A stretch of 64,000 nucleotides of DNA from CBDCGS01 sp965216915 (GTDB taxonomy: Bacteria > Pseudomonadota > Alphaproteobacteria > UBA828). The stretch spans positions 1,612,001-1,676,000 of the forward strand of contig CBDCGS010000011.1 of NCBI GenBank assembly GCA_965216915.1, read 5' to 3'. The notes under the pieces are model-generated. The model was given only the letters and a program-made list of their open reading frames with translations, did no database searches and had not been told where the DNA came from. A program made the position numbers and the translations under genes. Below, piece after piece: positions 25,977 through 33,944 of the stretch; the stretch's first letter is position 1; every line of letters begins with the position of its first letter.

Positions 25977-27446
25977 ATGAGTGCAACGAGGGCGAAGCCC
26001 ACAAATGTGCGTCGCAAAGCGCTCCGGCGGTATGACGCTGGCGGCGCGTACGACGAGCTATTTTCCGGTGACCATCGGGGCGACCCCGCCGTCTCCCTAA
26101 TCCGGAAACGGCTGTCGGCCTACACGCTTGCCAAGCTTCAGCGGCGTGCGCGCTATGCGGAGCGGGAACTCTACAACCTCGGTATCACCTTCACGCTCTA
26201 TTCCGAGAATACGGCGATCGACCGGATTCTTCCGTTTGATGTGATCCCGCGGATCTTAACCGCGGCTGATTGGGGTCACATCGAGCGTGGCGTGGCGCAG
26301 CGCATCACCGCGATCAATGCGTTCATTCGGGACGTCTATCACCACCAGCACATTCTGAAGGATGGCGTGGTACCGCCAGACCTGGTCTTGGGAAACGAGA
26401 ACTTCAGAAGCGTGATGTGCGGCCTCGATGTGCCCCACAACACCTACGTGCACATCTGCGGCGTCGATATCGTGCGAGACGAAAGCGGCGAGTTCTTCGT
26501 GCTGGAAGATAACGGGCGCACGCCATCGGGCGTCTCCTATGTCGTCGAAAACCGCCACATGATGATGCGCGCATTCCCCGACCTTGCTGCCGGGATCGGG
26601 ATCCGCTCGGTCGAGGACTACGGACTAAAGGTGCGCGAGGCAATGGCGTCCATCGCGCCGAAGGCTGCAAGCGACCCTCAGATCGTGTTGCTCTCGCCGG
26701 GTGTCTACAACTCAGCCTATTTCGAACACGTTTTTCTCGCGCGCGAGATGGGCGCACCGTTGGTCGAGGGGCGCGACCTCTTCGTTGACCGCAAGCGGGT
26801 CTACATGCGGACCACCGGCGGTCCCAGCCGCGTGGATGTGATCTATCGCCGGTTGAACGACGACTATCTCGACCCCGAAGCGTTCGTTCCGGAGAGCATG
26901 CTCGGGGTGCCGGGCCTGATCGAGGCCTATCGGGCGGGAAACGTCGCGCTCGCCAACGCGCCGGGCACCGGCGTCGCCGACGACAAAGCCGTCTACTCTT
27001 ACATACCGGACATCATCAAATACTATCTCGAGGAAGAGCCGCTCCTCTCGAACGTCCCCACCAATCGGTGCCGCGAACCCGAGGGATTGCGCTATACCCT
27101 CGATCATCTTGAGGAGCTGGTGGTCAAACCGGTGGGCGAATCGGGCGGATACGGTGTTGTCGTCGGGCCGCTCGCAAGCAAAGCAGAACTCGACGCGTGC
27201 CGAGCGCAGCTCAAGGCCGATCCCGAGAACTACATCAGCCAGCGCACCATCAATCTGTCGGTTTGTCCGACCCTGTGTGAGGACGGCGTCGAGCCAAGAC
27301 ACGTCGACCTTCGTCCGTTTGTCGTGACGGGCGAGTCGACCTGGGTTCTTCCGGGCGGGCTTTCGCGCGTTGCCCTTCCGCGCGGGTCCTTGATCGTCAA
27401 CTCGTCGCAGGGCGGTGGATCAAAGGATACCTGGGTCCTTGAGTAG
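25977..27446 (+). CDS. circularly permuted type 2 ATP-grasp protein
   Basis: 489 residues. YDELFSGD near the N-terminus, LYNLGITFTLYS, ILPFDVIPRI, VHICGVDIVRDESGEFFVLEDNGRTPSGVSYVVENR (ATP/Mg-binding core in permuted order), LLSPGVYNSAYFEHVFLAREMGAPLVEGRDL and the later KPVGESGGYGVVVG loop identify the CP-ATP-grasp family. These enzymes are predicted peptide-bond ligases; no substrate is proven. Its stop overlaps the start of the alpha-E gene and a transglutaminase gene follows, the standard trio. It is the first gene of a seven-gene plus-strand cluster. Confidence 0.92.
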   Translation: MSATRAKPTNVRRKALRRYDAGGAYDELFSGDHRGDPAVSLIRKRLSAYTLAKLQRRARYAERELYNLGITFTLYSENTAIDRILPFDVIPRILTAADWGHIERGVAQRITAINAFIRDVYHHQHILKDGVVPPDLVLGNENFRSVMCGLDVPHNTYVHICGVDIVRDESGEFFVLEDNGRTPSGVSYVVENRHMMMRAFPDLAAGIGIRSVEDYGLKVREAMASIAPKAASDPQIVLLSPGVYNSAYFEHVFLAREMGAPLVEGRDLFVDRKRVYMRTTGGPSRVDVIYRRLNDDYLDPEAFVPESMLGVPGLIEAYRAGNVALANAPGTGVADDKAVYSYIPDIIKYYLEEEPLLSNVPTNRCREPEGLRYTLDHLEELVVKPVGESGGYGVVVGPLASKAELDACRAQLKADPENYISQRTINLSVCPTLCEDGVEPRHVDLRPFVVTGESTWVLPGGLSRVALPRGSLIVNSSQGGGSKDTWVLE

Positions 27447-28401
27447 CCTCATCGCACGCTTCGCCGAAAGCACGTTTTGGCTCGGACGCTACATCGAGCG
27501 CGCCGAAAATCTCGCGCGCATACTCGATGCGAACGAAACCTTCGCGCGCGACCAAGATGGCGCGATTCACTGGTCCCCGATCGTGCGGCTTCATGCCGAT
27601 GACGAGCGCTTTCACGAGAAATATCAAGACACCGACGCCGAGAGTGTCGTGCGTTTTTATGTGCTCGATCAGGACAACCCCACCTCGATCATCTCGTGTG
27701 TCGCTTTCGCGCGAGAAAACGCCCGTGCCTTGAGGCATCTCATCAGCACCGAGATGTGGATGCATCTGAACGTTTTCTATCATCGGTTGCTGGACGTGAG
27801 CACCACGACGCCGATGCTACCGCGCCTCTCCAGGACGTGTGGCTGGATCAAGGAAAGCTGCCAAAGCCACATGGGAATCGTGGAGGGCACGCTCTACCGA
27901 GATCAGGCGTGGTATTTCCATCAGATCGGCAAGTTGGTGGAGCGGGCCGACCAGACGACGCGGCTTCTCGATATCAGCTATCTCACGCCGCGCGTGATTG
28001 ACGACGAGCGCGACCGAGAGGTCGAGCGGGCTCAGTGGAACGCAGTGTTGCGCTCGGTCGCCGGCTATCATGCGTTTCGCCGCGTCCATCCGCGCGGCAT
28101 GGAACCCGAAGCGGTCGCTTCGTTCCTACTCTTTGACGAATCATTTCCGCGCTCTGTCTCGCTCTGTATCGGTCAGATCGATTCATTGCATCTGGAGCTC
28201 GAAGAAACATTCACGCTCCAGGAGGGCGAAGCCGTCAGCGGCGAACTCGAGGCGCTCGGAACCCAGCTTCGACAAACGAAAACGACGGAGACGTCTCCGG
28301 CTGAGCTTCACACCCATCTGGACATCATGCAGCAGCGCCTGATCGCGTTGAGCGACGTCATCGCCATGACCTATTTCGGCGGCGCGGGCGCTCGAGCCTG
28401 A
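27439..28401 (+). CDS. alpha-E domain protein (partner of CP-ATP-grasp)
   Basis: About 320 residues, all helical. IARFAESTFWLGRYIERAENLARILD is the N-terminal alpha-E signature; WFHQIGKLVERADQTTRLLDISYL-like and FLLFDESFPRSVSLCIGQIDSLHLEL segments follow in family order. The best start is TTG 27439, overlapping the ATP-grasp stop; GTG 27415 would add eight residues that do not look conserved. Alpha-E proteins have no established activity and are thought to act with the permuted ATP-grasp ligase and the transglutaminase encoded on either side. Confidence 0.9.
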   Translation: MSSLIARFAESTFWLGRYIERAENLARILDANETFARDQDGAIHWSPIVRLHADDERFHEKYQDTDAESVVRFYVLDQDNPTSIISCVAFARENARALRHLISTEMWMHLNVFYHRLLDVSTTTPMLPRLSRTCGWIKESCQSHMGIVEGTLYRDQAWYFHQIGKLVERADQTTRLLDISYLTPRVIDDERDREVERAQWNAVLRSVAGYHAFRRVHPRGMEPEAVASFLLFDESFPRSVSLCIGQIDSLHLELEETFTLQEGEAVSGELEALGTQLRQTKTTETSPAELHTHLDIMQQRLIALSDVIAMTYFGGAGARA

Positions 28402-28431
28402 CGCGGGCCGACCGCTGCCGTGGCACACGAC

Positions 28432-29334
28432 ATGAAGCAACTCTCGGTTCGGCATCTCACCACCTACCGGTACAAGAAACCGGTCGGTTTCGGCGAGCAT
28501 CGCCTGATGTTTCGCCCACGGGACAGCCACGATCTTCGGCTGGTGGATACGAGCCTGTCGGTGGTCCCGGCCGCAAGGATCCGCTGGTACCATGACGTGT
28601 TCGGCAATTCGATCGCGATCGCAGGCTTCACGGAGATCGCGAGCGAACTCGTCTTCCAAAGCACGATTGTCGTCGATCACTACGGCAAGGAAGACACCGA
28701 GTTCCCGATCGAGCGGTTCGCGCGCCGCCTGCCGGTCGCCTATCCGCCGGAAGAGATTCCGGATCTCGGGCGGACCATCGAACGGCACTACCCCGACCCG
28801 AACCGCACGCTCGATTCGTGGGCACGCAAATTCCTGCGCAAGAGCGGGCCCACCCGAACCAACGATTTGCTCCTGCGAATCACGACCGCAATCAAGGCGG
28901 ACTTCACGTACGAGGTTCGGCACGAACCGGGTGTGCAAACACCGTCGGAGACGCTCGCGCTGCGCAAGGGAAGTTGCCGGGATTTCGCCGTTCTGATGAT
29001 GGAGGCCGCGCGCTCCTTTGGCCTCGCGGCCCGGTTCGTCACCGGATATCTCTATGACCCGGCCCTCGATGGCAGCGGTGACATGATGGTCGGCGGCGGC
29101 GCGACGCACGCCTGGATCGAGGTCTATCTGCCGGGCGCCGGATGGGTCGAGTTCGACCCGACGAACGGCCGTGCCGGTAGCGAGCATTTGATCCGCGTGG
29201 CGGTTGCGCGCCGTCCATCCCAGGCGGTTCCGGTCCAAGGCACGTTCGTTGGCGAGGTCGACGACTTTCTGGGCATGGACGTCGATGTCACGGTCACCGC
29301 GACGGATCAGACACACGCCAGTGTCACCGCATGA
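28432..29334 (+). CDS. transglutaminase-like cysteine peptidase family protein
   Basis: About 300 residues from ATG 28432 (GTG 28420 possible). The N-terminal beta-domain starts LSVRHLTTYRYKKPVGFGEHRL, the bacterial transglutaminase N-region. The papain-like core has Cys in RKGSCRDFAVLMMEAARSFG, His in GATHAWIEVYLPGAGWVEFD and Asp in FDPTNG. There is no signal peptide, so it is cytosolic. It probably cleaves or transfers on peptides made by the upstream ATP-grasp protein; this is inferred from repeated co-occurrence. The stop overlaps the next start (ATGA). Confidence 0.92.
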   Translation: MKQLSVRHLTTYRYKKPVGFGEHRLMFRPRDSHDLRLVDTSLSVVPAARIRWYHDVFGNSIAIAGFTEIASELVFQSTIVVDHYGKEDTEFPIERFARRLPVAYPPEEIPDLGRTIERHYPDPNRTLDSWARKFLRKSGPTRTNDLLLRITTAIKADFTYEVRHEPGVQTPSETLALRKGSCRDFAVLMMEAARSFGLAARFVTGYLYDPALDGSGDMMVGGGATHAWIEVYLPGAGWVEFDPTNGRAGSEHLIRVAVARRPSQAVPVQGTFVGEVDDFLGMDVDVTVTATDQTHASVTA

Positions 29335-29651
29335 ACGGATCGCACATGCCTGATGGAACCCTTGCGCGAGACACGGCCGAGAAGCTCGCGGCACTCTACG
29401 ACCGAGCGTTCGCCGGTAAGGAACGCGGGCGCTTTCGCATCTCCATGAAGCACATGCGCATGCTGACCGGGCGTCGTCGGGTGTCGGCCCATTTGGTGCG
29501 TGAGATCAGCGAGGAGCTGTTCGAAACGGGCTACGTGCTGATCGACATGGAGACGTTTTTCGTCGTTCTGTCGCAACGAACCTTCGGCAGCTACCGACGA
29601 GTCAACGACGGCTGTCTCGAACCGACAAACGAGAGCGCGGAGCCCTCGTGA
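29331..29651 (+). CDS. small protein of unknown function linking the two modules
   Basis: 106 residues, not recognised. The middle (RFRISMKHMRMLTGRRRVSAHLVREISEELFETGYVLIDMETFFVVLS) looks like a small winged-helix fold: a basic helix pair followed by a beta hairpin. Both of its junctions are four-base overlaps, with the transglutaminase stop (ATGA at 29331) and with the RimB-like start (GTGA at 29648), so it is translated as part of the same chain. A DNA- or RNA-binding or adaptor role is possible but unproven. Confidence 0.7.
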   Translation: MNGSHMPDGTLARDTAEKLAALYDRAFAGKERGRFRISMKHMRMLTGRRRVSAHLVREISEELFETGYVLIDMETFFVVLSQRTFGSYRRVNDGCLEPTNESAEPS

Positions 29652-30094
29652 TCCCCGCGAAAGCTCGACAGAAGCCGCTCATCGGCTGGCGCGAGTGGGC
29701 GGCGCTTCCGGACCTCGGCATCGATCGGATCAAGGTCAAGGTCGACACCGGCGCGCGGACGTCTGCCCTACACGCATTCCGCGTAAAAGAGCACGCGCGC
29801 GGCGACGGGCGGCTCGCCCGCTTCTACGTCCATCCGCTTCAACGCCGACGGCGACCCGAGATCTTGTGCGAGGCGCCCATTGTCGACGAGCGCTATGTGA
29901 TGAGTTCCAATGGGGAGCGTGAGCGACGGCTTGTCGTCGAGACGCGTTTGCGCATCGGCGAACACGAATGGCCGATCGAGCTCACCCTAACCAGTCGCGA
30001 TCAGATGGGTTTTCGCATGTTGCTCGGGCGCCAAGCCATCCGACGCCGACTCATCGTCGACCCGGGTAGCTCCTACCACACGTCACTTCGATAG
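29648..30094 (+). CDS. RimB-like ATP-dependent zinc protease family (retropepsin-like) protein
   Basis: 148 residues. IGWREWAALPDLGIDRIKVKVDTGARTSALHA at the N-terminus has the single DTG/A motif of retropepsin-like aspartic proteases (Asp33), and FRMLLGRQAI near the end is the matching LLGRxAI motif. The family (PF05618) is historically called 'ATP-dependent zinc protease', but the fold is that of an aspartic protease. In pseudomonads rimB is cotranscribed with rimK and modulates S6 glutamylation. The GTG start overlaps the preceding stop; rimK begins 20 bases downstream. Confidence 0.88.
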   Translation: MIPAKARQKPLIGWREWAALPDLGIDRIKVKVDTGARTSALHAFRVKEHARGDGRLARFYVHPLQRRRRPEILCEAPIVDERYVMSSNGERERRLVVETRLRIGEHEWPIELTLTSRDQMGFRMLLGRQAIRRRLIVDPGSSYHTSLR

Positions 30095-30114
30095 ACTGAG
30101 ATCAGAGAGAACGC

Positions 30115-31020
30115 ATGAAGATCGCGCTGCTAGCCCGCAATCCCAACCTCTACTCGCACAAGCGTCTCGTGGAGGCCGCCGAGGCGCGCGATCATGAGAT
30201 CGATGTGATCGACACGCTCCGCGTCTACCTCAATGTGGCGGCTCATCGGCCTCAGCTTCGGTATCGCGGCGAAATCTTAGAGGGCTATGACGCCGTGATT
30301 CCGCGGATCGGCGCCTCGGTGACGTTTTTCGGCTGCGCCGTGCTGCGCCAGTTCGAGATCATGGGGGTCTATCCGCTCAACGAGTCCGTCGCGATCACCC
30401 GATCGCGCGACAAGTTGCGCAGTCTCCAACTACTCGCACGAAAGGGGATCGGCTTGCCCGTCACGGTGTTCGCGCATTCGACCAGCCAGGCCGACGACAT
30501 TCTCGAAATTCTTGGCGGGGCTCCGGTCGTGATAAAGCTGCTCGAGGGCACGCAGGGGATCGGTGTCGTGCTGGGCGACACCGACAGCTCCGCAAAGAGC
30601 ATGATCCAAGCCTTCGGTGGGCTCAAGGCGAACATCCTGGTTCAAGAGTTCATCAAGGAAGCCGGAAACCAGGATATTCGCTGCCTAGTAGTCGGCGAGC
30701 GCGTGGTGGCGGCGATGTCGCGCAAGGGAGCGGAGGGTGATTTTCGCTCCAACCTGCATCGCGGCGGCTCGGCGCAACCGATCAAGATCACGCCGGAGGA
30801 GAGGTCCACCGCTGTTCGGGCCGCCCAAGTCATGGGTTTGAACGTCTGCGGGGTGGATCTCCTGCGGTCCAACCATGGTCCCGTGGTGATGGAGGTCAAT
30901 TCGAGCCCGGGTTTGGAAGGGGTGGAAAAGGCGACCAACGCCGACGTCGCTGGAAGAATCATCGAGTTCATCGAGAAGAATGCGCGTCCCAACCGGACCA
31001 AGACACGGGGTCGCGGCTAG
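30115..31020 (+). CDS. rimK: RimK-type ATP-grasp ligase (ribosomal protein S6 glutamate ligase family)
   Basis: 301 residues, standard length. An N-terminal preATP-grasp domain (MKIALLARNPNLYSHKRLVEAA) precedes the ATP-grasp fold: VVIKLLEGTQGIGVVLGD (glycine-rich loop), VQEFIKEAGNQDIRCLVVGERVVAAMSRKG and CGVDLLRSNHGPVVMEVNSSPGLEGVE with the metal-binding Glu and Asn. RimK adds glutamates to the C-terminus of ribosomal protein S6 and can make poly-alpha-glutamate. ATG 30115 follows a GAGAGAACGC ribosome site. The next gene starts within the stop codon. Confidence 0.93.
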   Translation: MKIALLARNPNLYSHKRLVEAAEARDHEIDVIDTLRVYLNVAAHRPQLRYRGEILEGYDAVIPRIGASVTFFGCAVLRQFEIMGVYPLNESVAITRSRDKLRSLQLLARKGIGLPVTVFAHSTSQADDILEILGGAPVVIKLLEGTQGIGVVLGDTDSSAKSMIQAFGGLKANILVQEFIKEAGNQDIRCLVVGERVVAAMSRKGAEGDFRSNLHRGGSAQPIKITPEERSTAVRAAQVMGLNVCGVDLLRSNHGPVVMEVNSSPGLEGVEKATNADVAGRIIEFIEKNARPNRTKTRGRG

Positions 31021-32075
31021 TGCGCCCTGCGCTGTCGTTTGGCGGGACCGAGCTCCGCGCCGGCGAACGCGCCAGCATCAATCTCCCGCTGCCCGATCTT
31101 TCCACGCACACGCCGATGGCACTGCCGGTGCACGTCGTCTATGGCAAACGAGAGGGGCCGCGCCTGTTCGTGTGTGCGGCCATTCACGGCGACGAGATCA
31201 ACGGGGTCGAGATTATCCGCCGGCTACTCCGGCTTTCCGCCCTCAACCGCATCCGCGGGACGCTCGTCGCGGTGCCCGTGGTCAACGTGTTTGGGTTCGT
31301 GACGAACTCTCGGTACCTGCCGGATCGGCGCGATCTCAACCGATGTTTTCCGGGCTCGGGCAGCGGTTCGCTTGCAGGTCGTCTGGCCGACACGTTTCTT
31401 CGCGAGATCGTGGCGCAAAGCGACTATGGGATCGACCTCCACACCGGCGCGATCCACCGTGACAACTTTCCGCAGATCCGCGCGAACCTCGACGGTGACA
31501 TGGTCGACACACTCGCGAATGCGTTTGGCGTGCCGGTGGTCATCAACGCAAGCTTTCGCGAAGGAAGCCTGCGCGAGGCGGCATCGCAACACGGCGTGCC
31601 GGTCCTCGTCTATGAAGCAGGAGAGGCGTTGCGATATAGCGAAGCCTGCATCCGTGCCGGCGTTCAAGGCGTGGTGCGCGTCATGCGGGCACTTGAAATG
31701 TTGCCAGCGAGCAAAAAGCCCGTGCGCCGCGTGCGCAACGCCTTAACGATCGGGTCCACGCGCTGGGTGCGGGCACCCCAGAGCGGTCTCTTGCGAACGA
31801 CGATCGCGCTCGGCAGCCAGGTGAAGGACGGTCAGGACCTCGGCATCATTTCGGATCCTTATGGCGAGAGTGAGGTGGTTCTGAAGAGCCCGATCGAAGG
31901 GATCGTGATCGGGCGCAGCAACCTGCCGATGGTTCATGAGGGCGACGCCATGTTCCACGTCGCTCACCATTCGGGGACGCAGGTCGTCGCACGCTCGCTT
32001 GATGCGTTCGAGCCGGAGCGCGACTACGAGCACGGGCTGACGTCTGAGCTCGCCAGCGAACCCCCGATCGTTTAG
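31020..32075 (+). CDS. succinylglutamate desuccinylase/aspartoacylase family protein
   Basis: 351 residues. AAIHGDEINGVEI (His56, Glu59), DLNRCFPG and GIDLHTGA (His141) are the zinc- and substrate-binding residues of the M14-like AstE/AspA deacylases. A C-terminal beta-barrel-like domain (KSPIEGIVIGRSNLPMVHEGDAMFHVA) resembles a biotinyl/lipoyl-like fold, common in this subfamily. The GTG start shares a base with the rimK stop. Its association with RimK suggests hydrolysis of an acylated glutamate or of glutamyl tails; that is inference, not a proven activity. Confidence 0.9.
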   Translation: MRPALSFGGTELRAGERASINLPLPDLSTHTPMALPVHVVYGKREGPRLFVCAAIHGDEINGVEIIRRLLRLSALNRIRGTLVAVPVVNVFGFVTNSRYLPDRRDLNRCFPGSGSGSLAGRLADTFLREIVAQSDYGIDLHTGAIHRDNFPQIRANLDGDMVDTLANAFGVPVVINASFREGSLREAASQHGVPVLVYEAGEALRYSEACIRAGVQGVVRVMRALEMLPASKKPVRRVRNALTIGSTRWVRAPQSGLLRTTIALGSQVKDGQDLGIISDPYGESEVVLKSPIEGIVIGRSNLPMVHEGDAMFHVAHHSGTQVVARSLDAFEPERDYEHGLTSELASEPPIV

Positions 32076-32271
32076 TGGGCGGATCGATCCGCTTTCGGCC
32101 ACGCTTCTGTTCGGTGAGGCTCTCGCCCGCACGGGGCACGAGCGAGGCTGACGCTCTCACCACGTTGAGGCGATAAGCGCCCGCTGCTTCCTCAATGCGC
32201 GGGCCAGCTCACGCGGCCGCCGCCACTCCCCACCCATGTAGGCGTTCCGCGAACTCGTGGTCTTGCCGCTA

Positions 32272-32381
32272 GAGCAATTCACGCTCGCCTATGCTCACGC
32301 GCGCTCACGCGAATGCTCTATCTGGTTGAAATTGAGCCAAATGCGTCGTCACAAGTGATTCCACCTGCTCGGGATTTGCCT
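32272..32381. repeat. interspersed hairpin repeat, copy 1
   Basis: Shares with 43143-43236 the ordered blocks TCACGYTCRCCYATGCTCAC, ATGCTCT and AAATGCGTCGTCRCARGTG, then a CTGCKCGGGATTT end. GAGCAATTCACGC at its left can fold with GCGAATGCTC at about 32310. The shared segments are about 95-110 bases long with small indels, so this is a dispersed palindromic element rather than coding homology. Confidence 0.6.
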
Positions 32382-32503
32382 AGCCGTCTTCGGCCCGGTG
32401 GACCGCGCCCCTGGGCGCCATCGCCGGATAAGTTCTGCCTGCCGCGCTCGACGCTGCCTGACGGGATCATGAAGGACAAATCAGGATGGGGCTGTTGAGA
32501 ACC

Positions 32504-32545
32504 GAAATCCGCGCGTCGGTGGTTCGATTCCGCGCCTGGGCACCA
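32504..32545 (+). repeat. degraded duplicate of the 3' half of tRNA-Phe
   Basis: Forty-two bases match tRNA-Phe positions 12447-12489 with one deleted A, one T-to-C and one C-to-G change. The match runs from the anticodon through the T-arm to the encoded CCA. The 5' half is missing, so it cannot be a functional tRNA. Short 3'-end copies of this kind are typical footprints of integrases that target tRNA genes. Confidence 0.7.
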
Positions 32546-32604
32546 ATCTTTCTTGTTGATCGAGTACGATTTCTCCGCGTTGCCGGATCGATGTCCAAGC
32601 GTGG

Positions 32605-33774
32605 TCAAAACGCCATGAAGGGCCATTTCGGCTCTTGGCCCAGTAGCATCGCGCCACAGTCCTCGTAGCGGTTGGTCGAGATGTAGGCATGCTGGGTGAT
32701 CGTGTGCGCATCGCGGAAATGCCGGCACAGCTCTGAGGCGTTGCGAACGACCGATGTTCCGGCGCTGGCCGCGATCAAGTCGATCGCAGCAGCTGCGGAC
32801 TGCTGCGCGAAAATCGCCGCAAGCTCCATGTCGCATTTCTGCTCCGGCGTGATCTGCTCGCCCCGTTGGGCGCGTTCCCACTGAGTCTGCAGCGTGCCGT
32901 AAAGGTGAGAGCGGGCCGCCTCCAAGCGCGCCTTCGCTTCGCCCAGACGGTAGTGGGTGAGCGGCATCGCGTTGAGCATGGTCTCGGTGTAGCTCGGGAT
33001 CTTCGCCTTGGTCAGGCCGATGAAATGATCGAGCGCGGCGCGCCCGACGCCGAGCGAGATCGCAGCGAAGGGGCCGAGCAAGTACCAGAAGCTCATCTTG
33101 TCGAAGGTGTTGCGGAACGCTTGGTTGTTCGCTTGGTCGATCGGTTCGAGCAGCGGCGCGCGGCGGGTTGGCACGAAGCCGTCGTCGATGCGCACATCGT
33201 CACTCCCGCTGCCGCGCATGCCGAGCGTGTCCCAGTTCTCGACGATCGTCGTTTCTTTGGTAGGGATCGCCATGAGGTGGGTGACGGGGTGCCCATCGAC
33301 GAGGCGCGGCTGATCGCCTTCGACCTCGTTGGCGAGAAAAAAGTACCAGTCGTGGTGATGGCATGCGCTGGAGAAGGGGCACTGCCCCGTGACGCGAAAG
33401 CCGCCGTCAACGGGCCTTGCCGCCATGGGCGGATGAAACGAGTCCCCGAAAACCATGTTGCCACCGTCGTACATCTCGGCGACGGCTTCGTCGTTGAACC
33501 AGCGTCCGAAGCCGGCGATCGTGTTGCACATCTGCACGTGCCATGCGGCGGCGCTGTCGATGGTGGTCAATTCCTCGAACACGCGCGCCGCGGTCACGGG
33601 ATCGACTTCCCAGCCGCCGAGCGCTTTGGGCACCCAGATCGCGAACAACCCTTGATCCTTCAACGCTTTGAAGGCTTCCTTCGGGAGCCGGGCTTCGGCC
33701 TCTGCGCGTGGTGCATGCTCGCGCAGGATTGGTTCGATCTCTCTCACCTTGGCCATGATCTCGTCGTAGGTCAT
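32605..33774 (-). CDS. acyl-CoA dehydrogenase family flavoprotein (possible monooxygenase)
   Basis: 389 residues from ATG 33774, which has GAGGAGG just upstream. The three-part fold is visible: an N-terminal helical domain (AEAEARLPKEAFKALKDQGLFAIWVPKALGG), a middle beta-domain (GGFRVTGQCPFSSACHHHDWYFF) and a C-terminal helical domain of the Acyl-CoA_dh_2 kind (LEAARSHLYGTLQTQWERAQRG, RHFRDAHTITQHAYI). SACHHHDWYF and the C-terminal type resemble flavin-dependent hydroxylases of the HpaB/DszC/HsaA group more than true dehydrogenases, so oxygenation with a separate flavin reductase is possible. No reductase is adjacent. Confidence 0.82.
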   Translation of the reverse strand: MTYDEIMAKVREIEPILREHAPRAEAEARLPKEAFKALKDQGLFAIWVPKALGGWEVDPVTAARVFEELTTIDSAAAWHVQMCNTIAGFGRWFNDEAVAEMYDGGNMVFGDSFHPPMAARPVDGGFRVTGQCPFSSACHHHDWYFFLANEVEGDQPRLVDGHPVTHLMAIPTKETTIVENWDTLGMRGSGSDDVRIDDGFVPTRRAPLLEPIDQANNQAFRNTFDKMSFWYLLGPFAAISLGVGRAALDHFIGLTKAKIPSYTETMLNAMPLTHYRLGEAKARLEAARSHLYGTLQTQWERAQRGEQITPEQKCDMELAAIFAQQSAAAAIDLIAASAGTSVVRNASELCRHFRDAHTITQHAYISTNRYEDCGAMLLGQEPKWPFMAF

Positions 33775-33944
33775 CGTCTGCCTCCTCGAGGTTCGCCGGG
33801 TTGCGTCTTGTCGCCCGAGCGGGATTGACCCTAGACGTCTGATATCGGTCGCCCGTCGATGCGCCATCGATCGCGCGTCAATCGGCTATCAAAATCTAGT
33901 GATTCTGCGCTAGGCTCGACAAAAGTGGAGCAAGGCGCGCTGAG

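Larger units (their letters stand above)
32076..32604. other. gene-free 529-base region with a repeat and a tRNA fragment
   Basis: No convincing gene is present between the desuccinylase and the acyl-CoA dehydrogenase-like gene. It holds an interspersed hairpin repeat (about 32272-32381) and a degraded 3' half of tRNA-Phe (32504-32545); both are listed separately. The rest is ordinary high-GC sequence. It marks the end of the plus-strand cluster and is a likely old recombination junction. Confidence 0.6.

Noticed and set aside
32318..32881. Minus-strand frame with PGAESNHRRADF across the tRNA fragment
   Set aside because: It comes from the antisense of a tRNA-like sequence and overlaps the real gene downstream; no start site or homology.
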